Source: an uncultured Alphaproteobacteria bacterium
Lineage (GTDB): Bacteria; Pseudomonadota; Alphaproteobacteria; CAAHEQ01; UBA3637
Reading direction: 5' to 3'
Length of the DNA: 41,797 nucleotides
Assembly: GCA_937935995.1 (NCBI GenBank)
Contig: CALGXF010000027.1
Span: forward strand, 1-41,797
The position numbers were made by a program, and so were the translations under genes. The notes beneath the pieces are model-generated. The model searched no databases, was not told where the DNA came from, and was given only the letters and a program-made list of their open reading frames with translations. Below are positions 32,830-40,946 of the stretch, piece after piece. Every line of letters begins with the position of its first letter. Within the stretch, counting starts at the first letter, position 1.

Positions 32830-32863
32830 GAAACAAAACCCACCTTGATAAAAACAAGGTGGG
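32830..32863 (-). terminator. Intrinsic terminator between structured RNA B and HTH gene B
   Basis: On the minus strand CCCACCTTG / CAAGGTGGG with loop TTTTTAT, then TTTTGTTTC. The stem is identical to copy A; the loop differs in length. Confidence 0.85.
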
Positions 32864-32987
32864 GGAGTTCGAAAGGCCGTTCAGTGAGCGGCTGCGTTTA
32901 TTCAATATATTCACGCACTCCCCCGAAACTCGGAGGATGTTCACTGAAAAGAGACTTTCGAATCCCATCATCGGCATACCCGATGAC
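32830..32987 (-). ncRNA. Candidate structured RNA (leader or sRNA), copy B
   Basis: About 158 nt with the architecture of copy A. P1 TCATCGG/CCGATGA; P2 GGGA+TTCGAAAG (32966-32955) with CTTTCGAA+TCCC (32875-32863); P3 TCCTCCGA/TCGGGGGA; P4 GCGT/ACGC closing GAATATATTGAATAA; P5 GCCG/CGGC, whose loop includes TCACTGAA (32887-32880) pairing with upstream TTCAGTGA (32948-32941). Against copy A there are three compensatory double changes in P2, three in P4, one in P3, a GU-to-GC change in P5 and UG-to-UA in P1. The pseudoknot strands are unlike copy A yet complementary. Confidence 0.75.
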
Positions 32988-32993
32988 ATACCT

Positions 32994-33022
32994 AGTTTAA
33001 AGGGATTATCATCAAAAGGCAA
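32994..33022 (-). promoter_or_regulatory. Promoter of structured RNA B
   Basis: Minus strand TTGCCT (33022-33017), 17-bp spacer, TAAACT (32999-32994). Boxes and spacing equal copy A. Confidence 0.75.
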
Positions 33023-33059
33023 TCTTTTTTACAAACGAAAGGAATTCCCGTTTCTCTAT

Positions 33060-33101
33060 CAAAGAGCCGCCCGTGCGCCCCAAAGAAATTCGGGCGGCTC
33101 T
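33060..33101. repeat. GC-rich hairpin repeat, copy 5 of 5
   Basis: AAAGAGCCGCCCG and CGGGCGGCTCT arms around a 17-base loop, about 40 bp beyond the promoter of RNA B, so module B is bracketed by hairpins (copies 4 and 5). The remainder to holA (33102-33236) has no gene I can see. Confidence 0.8.
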
Positions 33102-33236
33102 CGAGGGAAAGGAGAGCATCTCCCCAAAAAAATCCGGGTGGTCCGCCGGAAAAAGGTCATGTGAAAACCGCATCCCCAAAAATCCGTCAACAGGTTGGGA
33201 AAAAAGATGGACACCCTCGACAAATCGGGCTTTCTT

Positions 33237-34271
33237 TTAAAACGGGCGCGCGCTCATGAATTTGCGCCCCGCAGCCGTTACCGACGTCAGAGCGCGATTC
33301 AAAATAATCTCGGCCGGCAAACCCGATTTACAGTCTTTTTCTGCCTGCAACAACAAAGCCAACGCATCAGCCGCCGCTGTTTCATTCCAACCTAAAACGA
33401 TTTTTTTCCAAGTCGGCGCATATTGAAACGGAATAAACGGATAAGTCCCTTTTATGGCCGCATCTACCGGTTCTCCGCGTTTTATTTTAGATAAAACAAT
33501 CATCAATTGATCGGCTTTATTGATAAAACTGCGCACCATCATCACCGGTTGAGACCCTTCTTGCAACAAAATCGTATAAACGCGTTGAACTTGGCTGTGG
33601 TTCCCGCTGAAAGCCGCATAAATCATGTCATCTATCGTCACCGAAGCACCGTTCCCGATGTTGGCTTGAATATCCGACACATGAACTTGTTTTTGCGCGC
33701 CCAAATAAATCATCAGCTTGTTGATTTCAGAGCGCGTCACCGCTTTATCCGCGCCCAAATACGACGCAAACAAAGAAAGCGCATCCGGATCAATTAAATA
33801 TCCGGCCGCCGACAGCGTGCTTAAAATCGTTTGTTTCGTGTCTTGTTCAGTTTCCGGGTAACAAGCCACACAGCCGGCTTTGTCCGCTTCGTCACACGCT
33901 TTCACCAGCTTTGATTTCGTGTTCAGCGTATCAGACGTCATCACCACAAAAGCATCGCTTTGAGATGTTTTTAAAAAAGTCTCCCACTCGGCCGTAAAAG
34001 CATCCGTCGGATTTTTAAACCAAATAATGCGCCGCCCGCCGAACATAGAAATTGCATTGACTTCATCCCAAAACAACGTCGGCGTTTCTTTTAACCGGTC
34101 TGTCGTTATTGAAACGACTGCATACGGGTCTTTTACCGGATTTAATAAGTCGATGACAGCTTGCGCCGTTTCTTTCACAGCACCTGTGTCCGGCCCGTAG
34201 ACCAAAAAGCCTTTCAATTCTTTTTGAATTGTCGAGGCAAGCGTTTTAATTTGCGGACTTTTCAGTTTCAT
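33237..34271 (-). CDS. holA: DNA polymerase III delta subunit
   Basis: A 344-residue clamp-loader subunit of normal length. The pattern is that of HolA: MKLKSPQIKTLASTIQKELKGFLVYGPDTGAVKE at the start, the central VMTSDTLNTKSKLVKACDEA strand-helix region, then the C-terminal helical collar (RSEINKLMIYLG, VTIDDMIYAAFSGN, FQYAPTWKKIVLGW). It opens the sliding clamp with the gamma/tau and delta' subunits. The start overlaps the end of lptE by 26 bp; leuS(remnant)-lptE-holA appear co-transcribed and coupled. Confidence 0.9.
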   Translation of the reverse strand: MKLKSPQIKTLASTIQKELKGFLVYGPDTGAVKETAQAVIDLLNPVKDPYAVVSITTDRLKETPTLFWDEVNAISMFGGRRIIWFKNPTDAFTAEWETFLKTSQSDAFVVMTSDTLNTKSKLVKACDEADKAGCVACYPETEQDTKQTILSTLSAAGYLIDPDALSLFASYLGADKAVTRSEINKLMIYLGAQKQVHVSDIQANIGNGASVTIDDMIYAAFSGNHSQVQRVYTILLQEGSQPVMMVRSFINKADQLMIVLSKIKRGEPVDAAIKGTYPFIPFQYAPTWKKIVLGWNETAAADALALLLQAEKDCKSGLPAEIILNRALTSVTAAGRKFMSARPF

Positions 34272-34770
34272 CGGTTTGTGTCTTGAAATAATTAGCCATG
34301 CGTAAAGAAATCTTTTCCGCCAAAATCTTAATCAATCGGCGTTCGGTCGCTTGTTCAGCCGTCACCGTCGAATAAGGCACCGTTAAAATGTTGTAACTGG
34401 CCATTGCAAACGTGCTGTCGCTGATGACGGTTCGGCCTTCTTTGTCGCGCAACACGTACGAAGCTGTCATCGTCATGGTTGCTCGCGTTGACGTGTTGTC
34501 GTTTAAAATACCTTGATCCGTGTTGACATGCTTGGATAATTGCACGCCTAAATCATACGTTTTCGCGACCGATAAATTTTCGGGGTTCAACGTGTTTTTC
34601 AATGTTTGAACCATCAAACGCCCTGTTTCTTCCGGAATAGGCAGAATGCGAATTTGAGCCGTCAAAGACTGAACGGAAGTTTCTCCTTTGGGCGTGTAAT
34701 AAATCGGTTGAAACCCGCACGCCGCGAGGAATAAAAAGCCGATGATAAAGCTGACCTTAACAAATGACAT
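34246..34770 (-). CDS. lptE: LPS-assembly lipoprotein LptE
   Basis: A 174-residue predicted outer-membrane lipoprotein. The signal ends at lipobox LAAC (Cys18), followed by GFQPIYY, the classic LptE/RlpB mature start (CGFxPxY). The rest is compact alpha/beta, ending RRLIKILAEKISLRMANYF. It plugs LptD and helps deliver lipopolysaccharide to the outer leaflet, which implies an LPS-bearing outer membrane. The ATG at 34770 gives the proper signal peptide; the frame extends 7 residues further. It overlaps the leuS-like gene by 14 bp and holA by 26 bp. Sequence context supports the name strongly. Confidence 0.9.
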   Translation of the reverse strand: MSFVKVSFIIGFLFLAACGFQPIYYTPKGETSVQSLTAQIRILPIPEETGRLMVQTLKNTLNPENLSVAKTYDLGVQLSKHVNTDQGILNDNTSTRATMTMTASYVLRDKEGRTVISDSTFAMASYNILTVPYSTVTAEQATERRLIKILAEKISLRMANYFKTQTDETEKSAN

Positions 34771-35518
34771 TGAATACCTTTCCCGGAACATAAATACAAT
34801 TTTGAACGGACCGTTTTGCTATTTTACGTTGGATGCGCGGACTTTTCAAGGCTTCTTTTCGAATCTGTTCAAAATCATCCGTAGCGACCGGCATCATTTG
34901 CACAAAACGGCCATTTACTTGCAAAGCAACCGCTTGTCCCGTAAAAGCCCGCAAAGCTGCGTAAACAGACGGGGCATCCGGCAAATAAGAAAATAACAGG
35001 TGCGGCACAAAAGGCGCTAACACAGCCGCCGCAACGCTGCGCGGAAACGCCGGATTTTTGAGTGCTTCGCGTGTACATGTGAGGGTATGATAAAAATCAT
35101 GTTGACGCACAGCCTTTGCTAAAGCAACCGTTTCCGGCATAAATTGTAATTCCTTTGTAATTACATCGCAAGAAGCATGTTCTGTTTTTTGAAACAGATG
35201 AAACCATTTTTGGACAAGCCGCCAATAAGGCGCTAATCGTGTTGGCTCTTTTTCCAAAATCTGCGCCAAACGCCACGCATCGGCACCATAAACGCCGGCT
35301 TGTTGAACGGCTTCTTCACAAACCGGCCCGTCGCATAAAATGCCTAAAGCCAACAAAGGGGCTTTTCCGGCCTGAACCGGTGTTCCGTTTTGGCGGCAAA
35401 GAATATCCGACAGCAAAGCGGATTTAACGTCTTTTGCCGGCGGCATTGCGAAAATCTGCCCTGACCAAGCGGTTTGACAGTGTTTTTCTGTGGATAAAAA
35501 AGCGTATCTGTTTGTCAT
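34757..35518 (-). CDS. LeuRS C-terminal-domain protein, catalytic part missing
   Basis: A 253-residue protein that aligns by motif with the C-terminal third of leucyl-tRNA synthetase. Residues 75-95 (QQAGVYGADAWRLAQIL) recall the entry to the anticodon-binding domain; about 165-185 has LAPFVPHLLFSYL; the end VALQVNGR ... IYVPGKVFNVI matches the LeuRS C-terminal domain (VQVNGK, IxVPGKLVNIVV). HIGH, KMSKS and the editing domain are absent, and only 42 bp separate it from the divergent miaA. leuS-lptE-holA is the usual alphaproteobacterial order, so this is the remnant of leuS at its ancestral place. An intact 762-bp frame argues for retention. A separate full leuS is presumably elsewhere. Confidence 0.7.
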   Translation of the reverse strand: MTNRYAFLSTEKHCQTAWSGQIFAMPPAKDVKSALLSDILCRQNGTPVQAGKAPLLALGILCDGPVCEEAVQQAGVYGADAWRLAQILEKEPTRLAPYWRLVQKWFHLFQKTEHASCDVITKELQFMPETVALAKAVRQHDFYHTLTCTREALKNPAFPRSVAAAVLAPFVPHLLFSYLPDAPSVYAALRAFTGQAVALQVNGRFVQMMPVATDDFEQIRKEALKSPRIQRKIAKRSVQNCIYVPGKVFNVIC

Positions 35519-35560
35519 TTTCTTAATCTTTTATAAACGAAATCTTTTTAAAATAAAAGC

Positions 35561-36421
35561 ATGAAACGAAAAAAAATTTATATTGTGATGGGACCGACAG
35601 CGTCCGGCAAGTCTCGGTTCAGCTTGGATTTAGCGCATGTTCTGGGCGGAGAAATTATTAATGCCGATTCAATGCAAGTTTATGAAGATGTGCCGATTTT
35701 AACGGCTCGGCCGGATCCGTTGGAAATGGAAGGCGTGCCGCATCATTTGTATGGTTATTTGGATGCGTATGCGCACAGTTCTTTTGTCGAGTGGGGCGCA
35801 AAAGTCAAGCCGTTATTGGAAAGCATTGATGTACCGATTGTTGTCGGCGGAACGGGGCTTTATTTGAAAAGCCTGATAAGCGGTTTTGCCTCTATTCCGG
35901 ATATTCCGCCGGAAATTCGTGCGCAAGTTCGGCAAATGCCGATTGAAGAACTGCGGGCGGCTTTGCCTGATTTCCCGTTTCAAGACCCGCAGCGATTGAT
36001 GCGTGCTTGGGAAGTATTGAAAGCAACCGGTAAGCCGATTACGTATTGGCAGCAACAACCGCGAACGTATTTGTACGATGGTGATTTTACGACCATTCTC
36101 ATCCAGCCGCCTCGCGAACAATTGTATTTACAATGTAATTACAGATTTCAGCGCATGATGGAATTAGGCGCATTTAAACAAGTTCTTGATTTATTAAAGA
36201 AAAATCCGACAATGAGCGGCGGTGTTTTCAAAGCAATCGGCGTTCAAGAAATGATATCTTGTTCACGGGGCGAAATAACGTTAAATGAAGCAATTTATCA
36301 AGCGATTAAAAAGACGCGTGCTTATGCCAAACGGCAAGAAACATGGTTCCGCCATCAAATTCAATCAGATGTGACCCTTGAAAAGGGCGATATATCCCTT
36401 TATATACCAAATATCGACTGA
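35561..36421 (+). CDS. miaA: tRNA dimethylallyltransferase
   Basis: A 286-residue MiaA enzyme. The P-loop GPTASGKSR is followed by NADSMQVYEDVPILTARP, the conserved Asp/Ser and Gln recognition loop. VVGGTGLYLKSLISG is also diagnostic, as is TRAYAKRQETWFRHQ near the end. It transfers dimethylallyl to A37 of tRNAs reading UNN codons. It is a little shorter than the E. coli enzyme (316) with a complete core. Divergent from the leuS remnant with a 42-bp gap. No clear ribosome site is visible. Confidence 0.95.
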   Translation: MKRKKIYIVMGPTASGKSRFSLDLAHVLGGEIINADSMQVYEDVPILTARPDPLEMEGVPHHLYGYLDAYAHSSFVEWGAKVKPLLESIDVPIVVGGTGLYLKSLISGFASIPDIPPEIRAQVRQMPIEELRAALPDFPFQDPQRLMRAWEVLKATGKPITYWQQQPRTYLYDGDFTTILIQPPREQLYLQCNYRFQRMMELGAFKQVLDLLKKNPTMSGGVFKAIGVQEMISCSRGEITLNEAIYQAIKKTRAYAKRQETWFRHQIQSDVTLEKGDISLYIPNID

Positions 36422-37080
36422 CACAAGGGGATTCGCCGAACGGTACTCCAGACATTCTCCACAAACGCGCACACTGTACGCCTGCCCTGCGTAAAATGGC
36501 AAAATGTCCGCATCGAACACCCCACCCCGTCTGCGCCCGCGCCCACATCCTTACACCGCGTCCCTGGCAAACACACGCATCGGACAACCGTACCAGACGA
36601 CCATGCTAGACGCCCCGAACGACTACACCACATCCTTTTGAGCGCCGGCACATGTTGCCCGAGACACTGACACGCGCTCCTGAACACTGACATACATTGC
36701 CCAAATCACGGCCTATGTTCTTTTCAACCGCGAAGTCTGTACATTTTTCTGTATGTCTTCCCCGCATGCCTGCTCCACACTGAACATCGGCACCGGACGC
36801 CCGTATCTGACGACCGCACTACATTCCCACACTGCACGCCATGTCAACCCCCTGCACTATCGCCAAAGTTTGCATCGGCCGCCCGCGCGACGCACCCAAA
36901 CCGCCACCAAACTTCGCGTTGGACGTCCACACGACACATCCGCATCACCGTCAAACGTTCGTACGCTTGTATGACGCACTCGCTCCACACAGTACTGCCG
37001 CATTAAACGACCGTACCCCCACCCAACGCCACGCGCAGACTCCTGTTAACCGCCTACGTCGCGCAAAATTGCTAGCCCCC
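36422..37080. other. C-rich intergenic stretch with no supportable gene
   Basis: About 660 bp with a strong plus-strand C bias and loose recurring words (CACACTG, CGCCCGAACGAC, ACTGACA). Open frames exist on both strands, but none has a ribosome site, recognisable domain or sensible composition. It looks like decayed tandem-repeat DNA. Confidence 0.6.
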
Positions 37081-37301
37081 GCGCCAAAAGTTCCCGTATC
37101 GAATACCCGCACCGAACACCCGCACCAAAACCACGCGCCAAACACCCGCACCAAAACCACGCGCCAAACACCCGCGCCAAAACCACGCGCCAAACACCCG
37201 CGCCGAATATCCGCACCAAAACCACGCGCCAAAAGCCCGCGCCGAATATCCGCACCAAACACCCACGCCGAACCCCCGCGCCGAACCCCCGCGCCGGACG
37301 A
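37081..37301. repeat. 17-unit, 13-bp minisatellite
   Basis: Seventeen tandem units of exactly 13 bp with consensus near CCGCGCCAAACAC; variants include CCGCACCAAAACC, ACGCGCCAAACAC and CCGCGCCGAATAT. The period stays at 13 although sequence varies. Since 13 is not a multiple of three, the overlapping long open frames on the minus strand are artefacts. Higher-order 26-bp pairs are visible near 37120-37190. It lies 140 bp downstream of parB. Confidence 0.85.
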
Positions 37302-37442
37302 CTGCACAGGCCGTCCCCACTGACCGCCCGTGCCGGATGCGACACCAGGCGTCACACCGTTCCCGTTTGAACAATCGGGTTCGTAAAATGTTGACCTGAT
37401 GGGGCCTTATTGAATGCCGTTTTTTATAATAAAATCAATCTG

Positions 37443-38336
37443 TTAATCAGAAACAGGGCCGCCGGTTGTCAATCGTTGCAACACTTGATCTAATTTTTCC
37501 AAATCATTGCATTCAATCGTGATTTTCCCGTTTCGGCCTGACCATTTAATCGTGACGTTTGTTTTTAATAAAGACGACAATTCCGCTTCCAAAGCCATAA
37601 TATCGTTGTCTTTACGACCGCCGACCGATACTGTTTGAGCGGCACGCGGTTTCTTTTCGCCTTCCGTCATAGCCAGTTGTTCCGTTTGACGGACGTTTAA
37701 GCCCTGCTCCATGACTTTTTTAGCCAATTTTTCCGGATTTTTGGCGTTCAGTAAAGCCCGCGCATGCCCGGCCGATAAAGCCCCCTCTTCCACATATTGC
37801 TTCACGCTGTCCGGCAATTCCAACAAACGCATCATATTCGCCACATGAGACCGGCTTTTACCGACAACACCGGCTAATTCTTCTTGCGTGTGATGAAATT
37901 CTTGCAACAATCGATGATAGCCTTGCGCTTCTTCCAACGGGTTCAAATCTTGGCGTTGCAAGTTTTCAATTAAAGCAACTTCAAGGGTTTCTTTATCCGA
38001 AAAATCTTTGATAATAACGGGGACTTCCCGAATGCCGGCTTCTTTGGACGCGCGCCACCGCCGCTCGCCGGCGATGATTTCATACGTATCAGACGACCCC
38101 GGACGCAACCGAACCAACAACGGTTGCAAAACGCCTTTGGTTTGAATGGATGCGACTAAATCCGATAATTCTTCAGGTTTGAACGTGCGGCGCGGTTGAT
38201 ATTTTCCCGGAAAAAGCCGGTTCAGGTCAATCATTTCAATTCCGGCAGATTTCTGCGGTTTAGAGAAGGTTTTTTCGTCCTCGATTTCGCCCATAATAGC
38301 CGATAAGCCTTTGCCTAATCCGATACGGTTATCCAT
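37443..38336 (-). CDS. parB: Chromosome partitioning protein ParB
   Basis: A 297-residue ParB. The N-terminal GLGKGLSAIMGE is the conserved ParA-interacting motif. The CTP-binding fold includes YQPRRTF and GERRWRA. The central HTH (TQEELAGVVGKSRSHVANMMRLLELP) reads parS. The C-terminal ~50 residues form the dimerisation domain. It loads and slides from parS; two sites occur in the window at 39762 and 39819. Its start overlaps the parA stop by eight bases. Confidence 0.95.
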   Translation of the reverse strand: MDNRIGLGKGLSAIMGEIEDEKTFSKPQKSAGIEMIDLNRLFPGKYQPRRTFKPEELSDLVASIQTKGVLQPLLVRLRPGSSDTYEIIAGERRWRASKEAGIREVPVIIKDFSDKETLEVALIENLQRQDLNPLEEAQGYHRLLQEFHHTQEELAGVVGKSRSHVANMMRLLELPDSVKQYVEEGALSAGHARALLNAKNPEKLAKKVMEQGLNVRQTEQLAMTEGEKKPRAAQTVSVGGRKDNDIMALEAELSSLLKTNVTIKWSGRNGKITIECNDLEKLDQVLQRLTTGGPVSD

Positions 38337-39135
38337 TTTTCAAAATCTCCTTTTCTCTTTTCAAAAATTCGGCAGCCAAACGAATGTATGCTTGCGATCC
38401 GGTGCATTTCCAATCGTATAATAAAACCGGTTTACCATGAGACGGTGCTTCGGGAATCCGCACATTACGCGGAATGACCGCTTCATATACTTTATCGCCG
38501 AAAAAGCGGCGCACATCTTCGGCAACCGACCCGGACAACCGGCTGCGGCCGTCAAACATTGTTAATAAAACACCGTGTAAGTCCAGTTGCGCATTAAAGT
38601 TTTTCCGCACGCGTTCAATGGTTTTAATCAAATCAGCCACCCCTTCCAAAGCCAAATATTCGCATTGAATTGGCACGATGACGGCATTTGACGCCGTTAA
38701 AGCATTGACGGTGGTTAATCCAACGGCCGGCGGGCAATCGATGAACACATAATCAATGTCCAATTCCGGCGCATTCAGCGCATCTTTCAAGAAAAATTGA
38801 GGCTTTTCAACATGCGCCAATTCAATGTCTAATCCCAACAATTCTTTGGCAGACGGCAGCACGTACAAATACGGAATAGCCGTTTCAACAACGGCATTTT
38901 GAATGGAATCCTGTCCGGTTAAAACAGTATAAGACGTGTGCGTTTTGCCTTGTCGCGAAATGCCGAGACTGATGGTGGCATTGCCTTGCGCATCCAAGTC
39001 AATCAAAAGCACTTTTTTCTTGAGCGATGACACCGCTGTGGCCAAATTAACGGCTGTTGTTGTTTTACCGACGCCGCCCTTTTGGTTAGCGATGGAAAAC
39101 ACACGCGGTTTATGGGTTTGTTGAGGTGATTCCAT
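38329..39135 (-). CDS. parA: Chromosome partitioning ATPase ParA
   Basis: A 268-residue deviant-Walker ATPase. Walker A is KGGVGKTTTAVNLA with both the signature and P-loop Lys. Walker A' is LIDLDAQGNATISLG and Walker B VFIDCPPAVGL. It forms the nucleoid gradient on which ParB-parS moves. The ATG at 39135 has AAAGGAG six bases upstream; the longer frame (8 extra residues) lacks this. The start lies 26 bp inside the rsmG 3' end, giving the chain rsmG-parA-parB. Confidence 0.96.
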   Translation of the reverse strand: MESPQQTHKPRVFSIANQKGGVGKTTTAVNLATAVSSLKKKVLLIDLDAQGNATISLGISRQGKTHTSYTVLTGQDSIQNAVVETAIPYLYVLPSAKELLGLDIELAHVEKPQFFLKDALNAPELDIDYVFIDCPPAVGLTTVNALTASNAVIVPIQCEYLALEGVADLIKTIERVRKNFNAQLDLHGVLLTMFDGRSRLSGSVAEDVRRFFGDKVYEAVIPRNVRIPEAPSHGKPVLLYDWKCTGSQAYIRLAAEFLKREKEILKNG

Positions 39136-39835
39136 TTGAAACTCCTTTGTTTTGAACATGAAGAATCAGGCTGTCCGGCGCTGTTTGACTGGGAACGCAC
39201 GTTATTTCATAACGCGTTTCCAATCCTTTTATTTCATCCAAGGCACCGGCGCCTTTTAAAAACAAGCAATGTGTTTGAGGGGTCATAAACGGGGCAGCCC
39301 AAGCCAGCAATTGTAGTGTGTCAGCCAACGCGCGCGCCGTGATAACATCGGCCGTTAAAGGCGGTGCCTTTTCTATCCGGCACGTATGAACGACGACGTT
39401 TGTCAGGCCTAATTGACGAATGACTTCTTTCATGAAAAGACCTTTGCGCGTGTCGCTTTCAATCAAATGAACGGACAAAGGAGTGGCTTGCGGTACTTGT
39501 TGGCGCAAAGACCGATTTTGAGCTTCGTCATCCATGATAGCCAGTGCCAGACCTGGAAAACCGGCGCCTGACCCCATGTCAATCAATGTGTGTGCTGTTG
39601 CCGGGATGAGCGGATATAATTGAATTGAATCCCAAAAATGGCGCGTCCAAATTTCATTTAAGGTGTTTTTTGAGACGAGATTAATTGATTTTTGCCATTT
39701 TTTTAAAATTTCTTCGTAAATTTTGAACTTTTCTTTTGTTTTTTGTGTCAAAAGTTCGCTTTGTTTCACGTGAAACAAGTCGGAAGCGATGATTGAAGAA
39801 ATATTTTGATTTTTATTTTGTTTCATGTGAAACAT
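39110..39835 (-). CDS. rsmG: 16S rRNA m7G527 methyltransferase RsmG (GidB)
   Basis: A SAM-dependent methyltransferase with motif I LIDMGSGAGFPGLALAIMDD, followed by HLIESDTRKGLFMKEV and ITARALADTLQLL, as in RsmG. The conserved lead-in KWQKSINLVSKNTLNEIWTRHFWDS is present. The start is uncertain. The ATG at 39835 gives 241 residues, a TTG at 39877 gives 255, and a GTG further in would give the usual ~215; none has a ribosome site. Two parS sites lie in the 5' end and are read in frame as FHMKQ and FHVKQ. mnmG, its usual upstream partner, is absent here. It is followed by parA-parB. Confidence 0.93.
   Translation of the reverse strand: MFHMKQNKNQNISSIIASDLFHVKQSELLTQKTKEKFKIYEEILKKWQKSINLVSKNTLNEIWTRHFWDSIQLYPLIPATAHTLIDMGSGAGFPGLALAIMDDEAQNRSLRQQVPQATPLSVHLIESDTRKGLFMKEVIRQLGLTNVVVHTCRIEKAPPLTADVITARALADTLQLLAWAAPFMTPQTHCLFLKGAGALDEIKGLETRYEITCVPSQTAPDSLILHVQNKGVSNGITSTNP
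39762..39777. promoter_or_regulatory. parS: parS centromere-like site, perfect
   Basis: TGTTTCACGTGAAACA matches the 16-bp bacterial parS consensus exactly and is a perfect palindrome. It lies within the rsmG reading frame, about 1.4 kb from parB, the expected ParB loading site. Confidence 0.95.
39819..39834. promoter_or_regulatory. parS: Second parS site, one mismatch
   Basis: TGTTTCATGTGAAACA differs from the consensus at one central base. It sits 57 bp (centre to centre) from the perfect site and abuts the likely rsmG start codon, so ParB binding could affect transcription of rsmG-parAB. Confidence 0.85.
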
Positions 39836-39877
39836 TTTTAACGAAAAAGAGGGTGTTTGTAAAGGACTTCTTTTCAA

Positions 39878-40466
39878 AAAATGAAAAAATTTGAGAAGTT
39901 ATTGATTTATCGACCTTTAAAAAACATTCAATCGCCCTGCTCTTCATTGGTCGGGAAAGAGAACGGGTGGTGTCCGCGTGTCGGTGGCTGCGTCTTGGGT
40001 ATTGTCGGGCAAAGGGGCGTGTGATTGGGACATTGGATACAGGAGATGAACACAGAAGCAATGACGGTTTGCGGTTGGATGGCTGCTGTCGGGTTGGGTT
40101 CAGGTGGATTTTATCAGGGGGCGTTTGATAAGTTTATTTCGGCTGATGCGGCGGGCAAACTGGAGCGGGTGTCGGATGGCGCGATGGTGGACGATGGGAT
40201 GTCGAATGGCGGGGCATTGAACGGTGGTGTGCCAAACAAGGCGTTCAAAACGATGAGATATTAGACAATGGAATATCAGGGTGCGCGAGCAGCGGCGCGT
40301 CGAACGGTTGAATGTCAAACGAGAAACGGCGCGTGTGGTACTGGGTGCGTGTCACCTGTGGTGCAAATGAAGTTTGGCGGATGCTGTTTATCCGGGTATG
40401 ATAAACCTGAAAGAGGCAAAAGTTTCCAATGGTTTGCCGTCGGACACGTTAAAAAATAAAATTATC
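39878..40466. other. G-rich intergenic stretch with no supportable gene
   Basis: About 590 bp. 40000-40420 is strongly G-rich on the plus strand with loose repeats of GATGG, GGTGTG and GCGGGC-like words. Two open frames (40025-40264 and 40268-40459) lack ribosome sites and domains. The rsmG-parAB promoter should lie near 39900-39950; TTGAAT-16-TAAATC on the minus strand is only a weak candidate. mnmG would be expected here in related genomes but is absent. Confidence 0.6.
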
Positions 40467-40946
40467 TTATTGAAAAATAAGAGAAATTGAGTTTTTCGCT
40501 TGGCACTGGGAAGCGCTTTGTTGTAGAGATGTTTCTTTCTGACCGTTCAAGCGCACACTCGTCAATCCCTCCCACCGGCGTTTCAAAATTTGTTGGCAAA
40601 GCGCCAACGGAACGTCCTTCATGGATGCCGTAAAGCTTTTTCCCGACGCATCCGGTTGAAATGTGACGCGTGTCCCGGCACTTGTTATCGTCTGGGTCGG
40701 CATAGAGCGATAGTCGCCCATATAAGTCGTCAAGATTTCCGCTGTTTTCAAGGTTAAGTCGTCCATCAGCCGGTGTGACCGCATGCTTTTATTCATAGCC
40801 CCGATATGTTGAGCATCTTGTTGCATCAACGTTCCTGATACGCCGATGTTGCCCATCATGTCAATCATTTGGGCGTGAACCGGGTGAAAACAAAGCATCA
40901 GCCCTGCTCCGACCACCAACCCGTTAACCAACGTTTGACGTTTCAT
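40467..40946 (-). CDS. Secreted protein resembling a type IVb pilin globular domain
   Basis: A 159-residue protein with a signal-peptide-like N-terminus (LVNGLVVGAGLMLCFHPVHA). It has a helical region (QHIGAMNKSMRSHRLMDDLTLKTAEILTTYMGDY) and a C-terminal part with TFQPDASGKSFTASMKDVPLALCQQILK and a second Cys (SQCQ). The VPxAxC...VNGQ arrangement with two cysteines recalls PilS-type pilins, but the prepilin Gly-Phe/Met-Glu cleavage motif is not evident. The similarity is weak. The start lies inside the end of dnaQ (23-bp overlap) with AAAGGAG upstream, so it is coupled to dnaQ. Confidence 0.45.
   Translation of the reverse strand: MKRQTLVNGLVVGAGLMLCFHPVHAQMIDMMGNIGVSGTLMQQDAQHIGAMNKSMRSHRLMDDLTLKTAEILTTYMGDYRSMPTQTITSAGTRVTFQPDASGKSFTASMKDVPLALCQQILKRRWEGLTSVRLNGQKETSLQQSASQCQAKNSISLIFQ

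Noticed and set aside
32813..33022. Extension of HTH protein B to 155 residues
   Set aside because: The extension translates the structured RNA, has no start signal, and the same extension is closed in copy A.
36951..37374. Three long overlapping minus-strand frames of 134, 99 and 100 residues rich in Gly, Arg, Trp and Cys
   Set aside because: They are readings of a 13-bp tandem repeat in all three frames, with no ribosome site or domain.
40025..40459. Two short plus-strand frames in the G-rich gap
   Set aside because: No ribosome site, repetitive composition and no recognisable domain.
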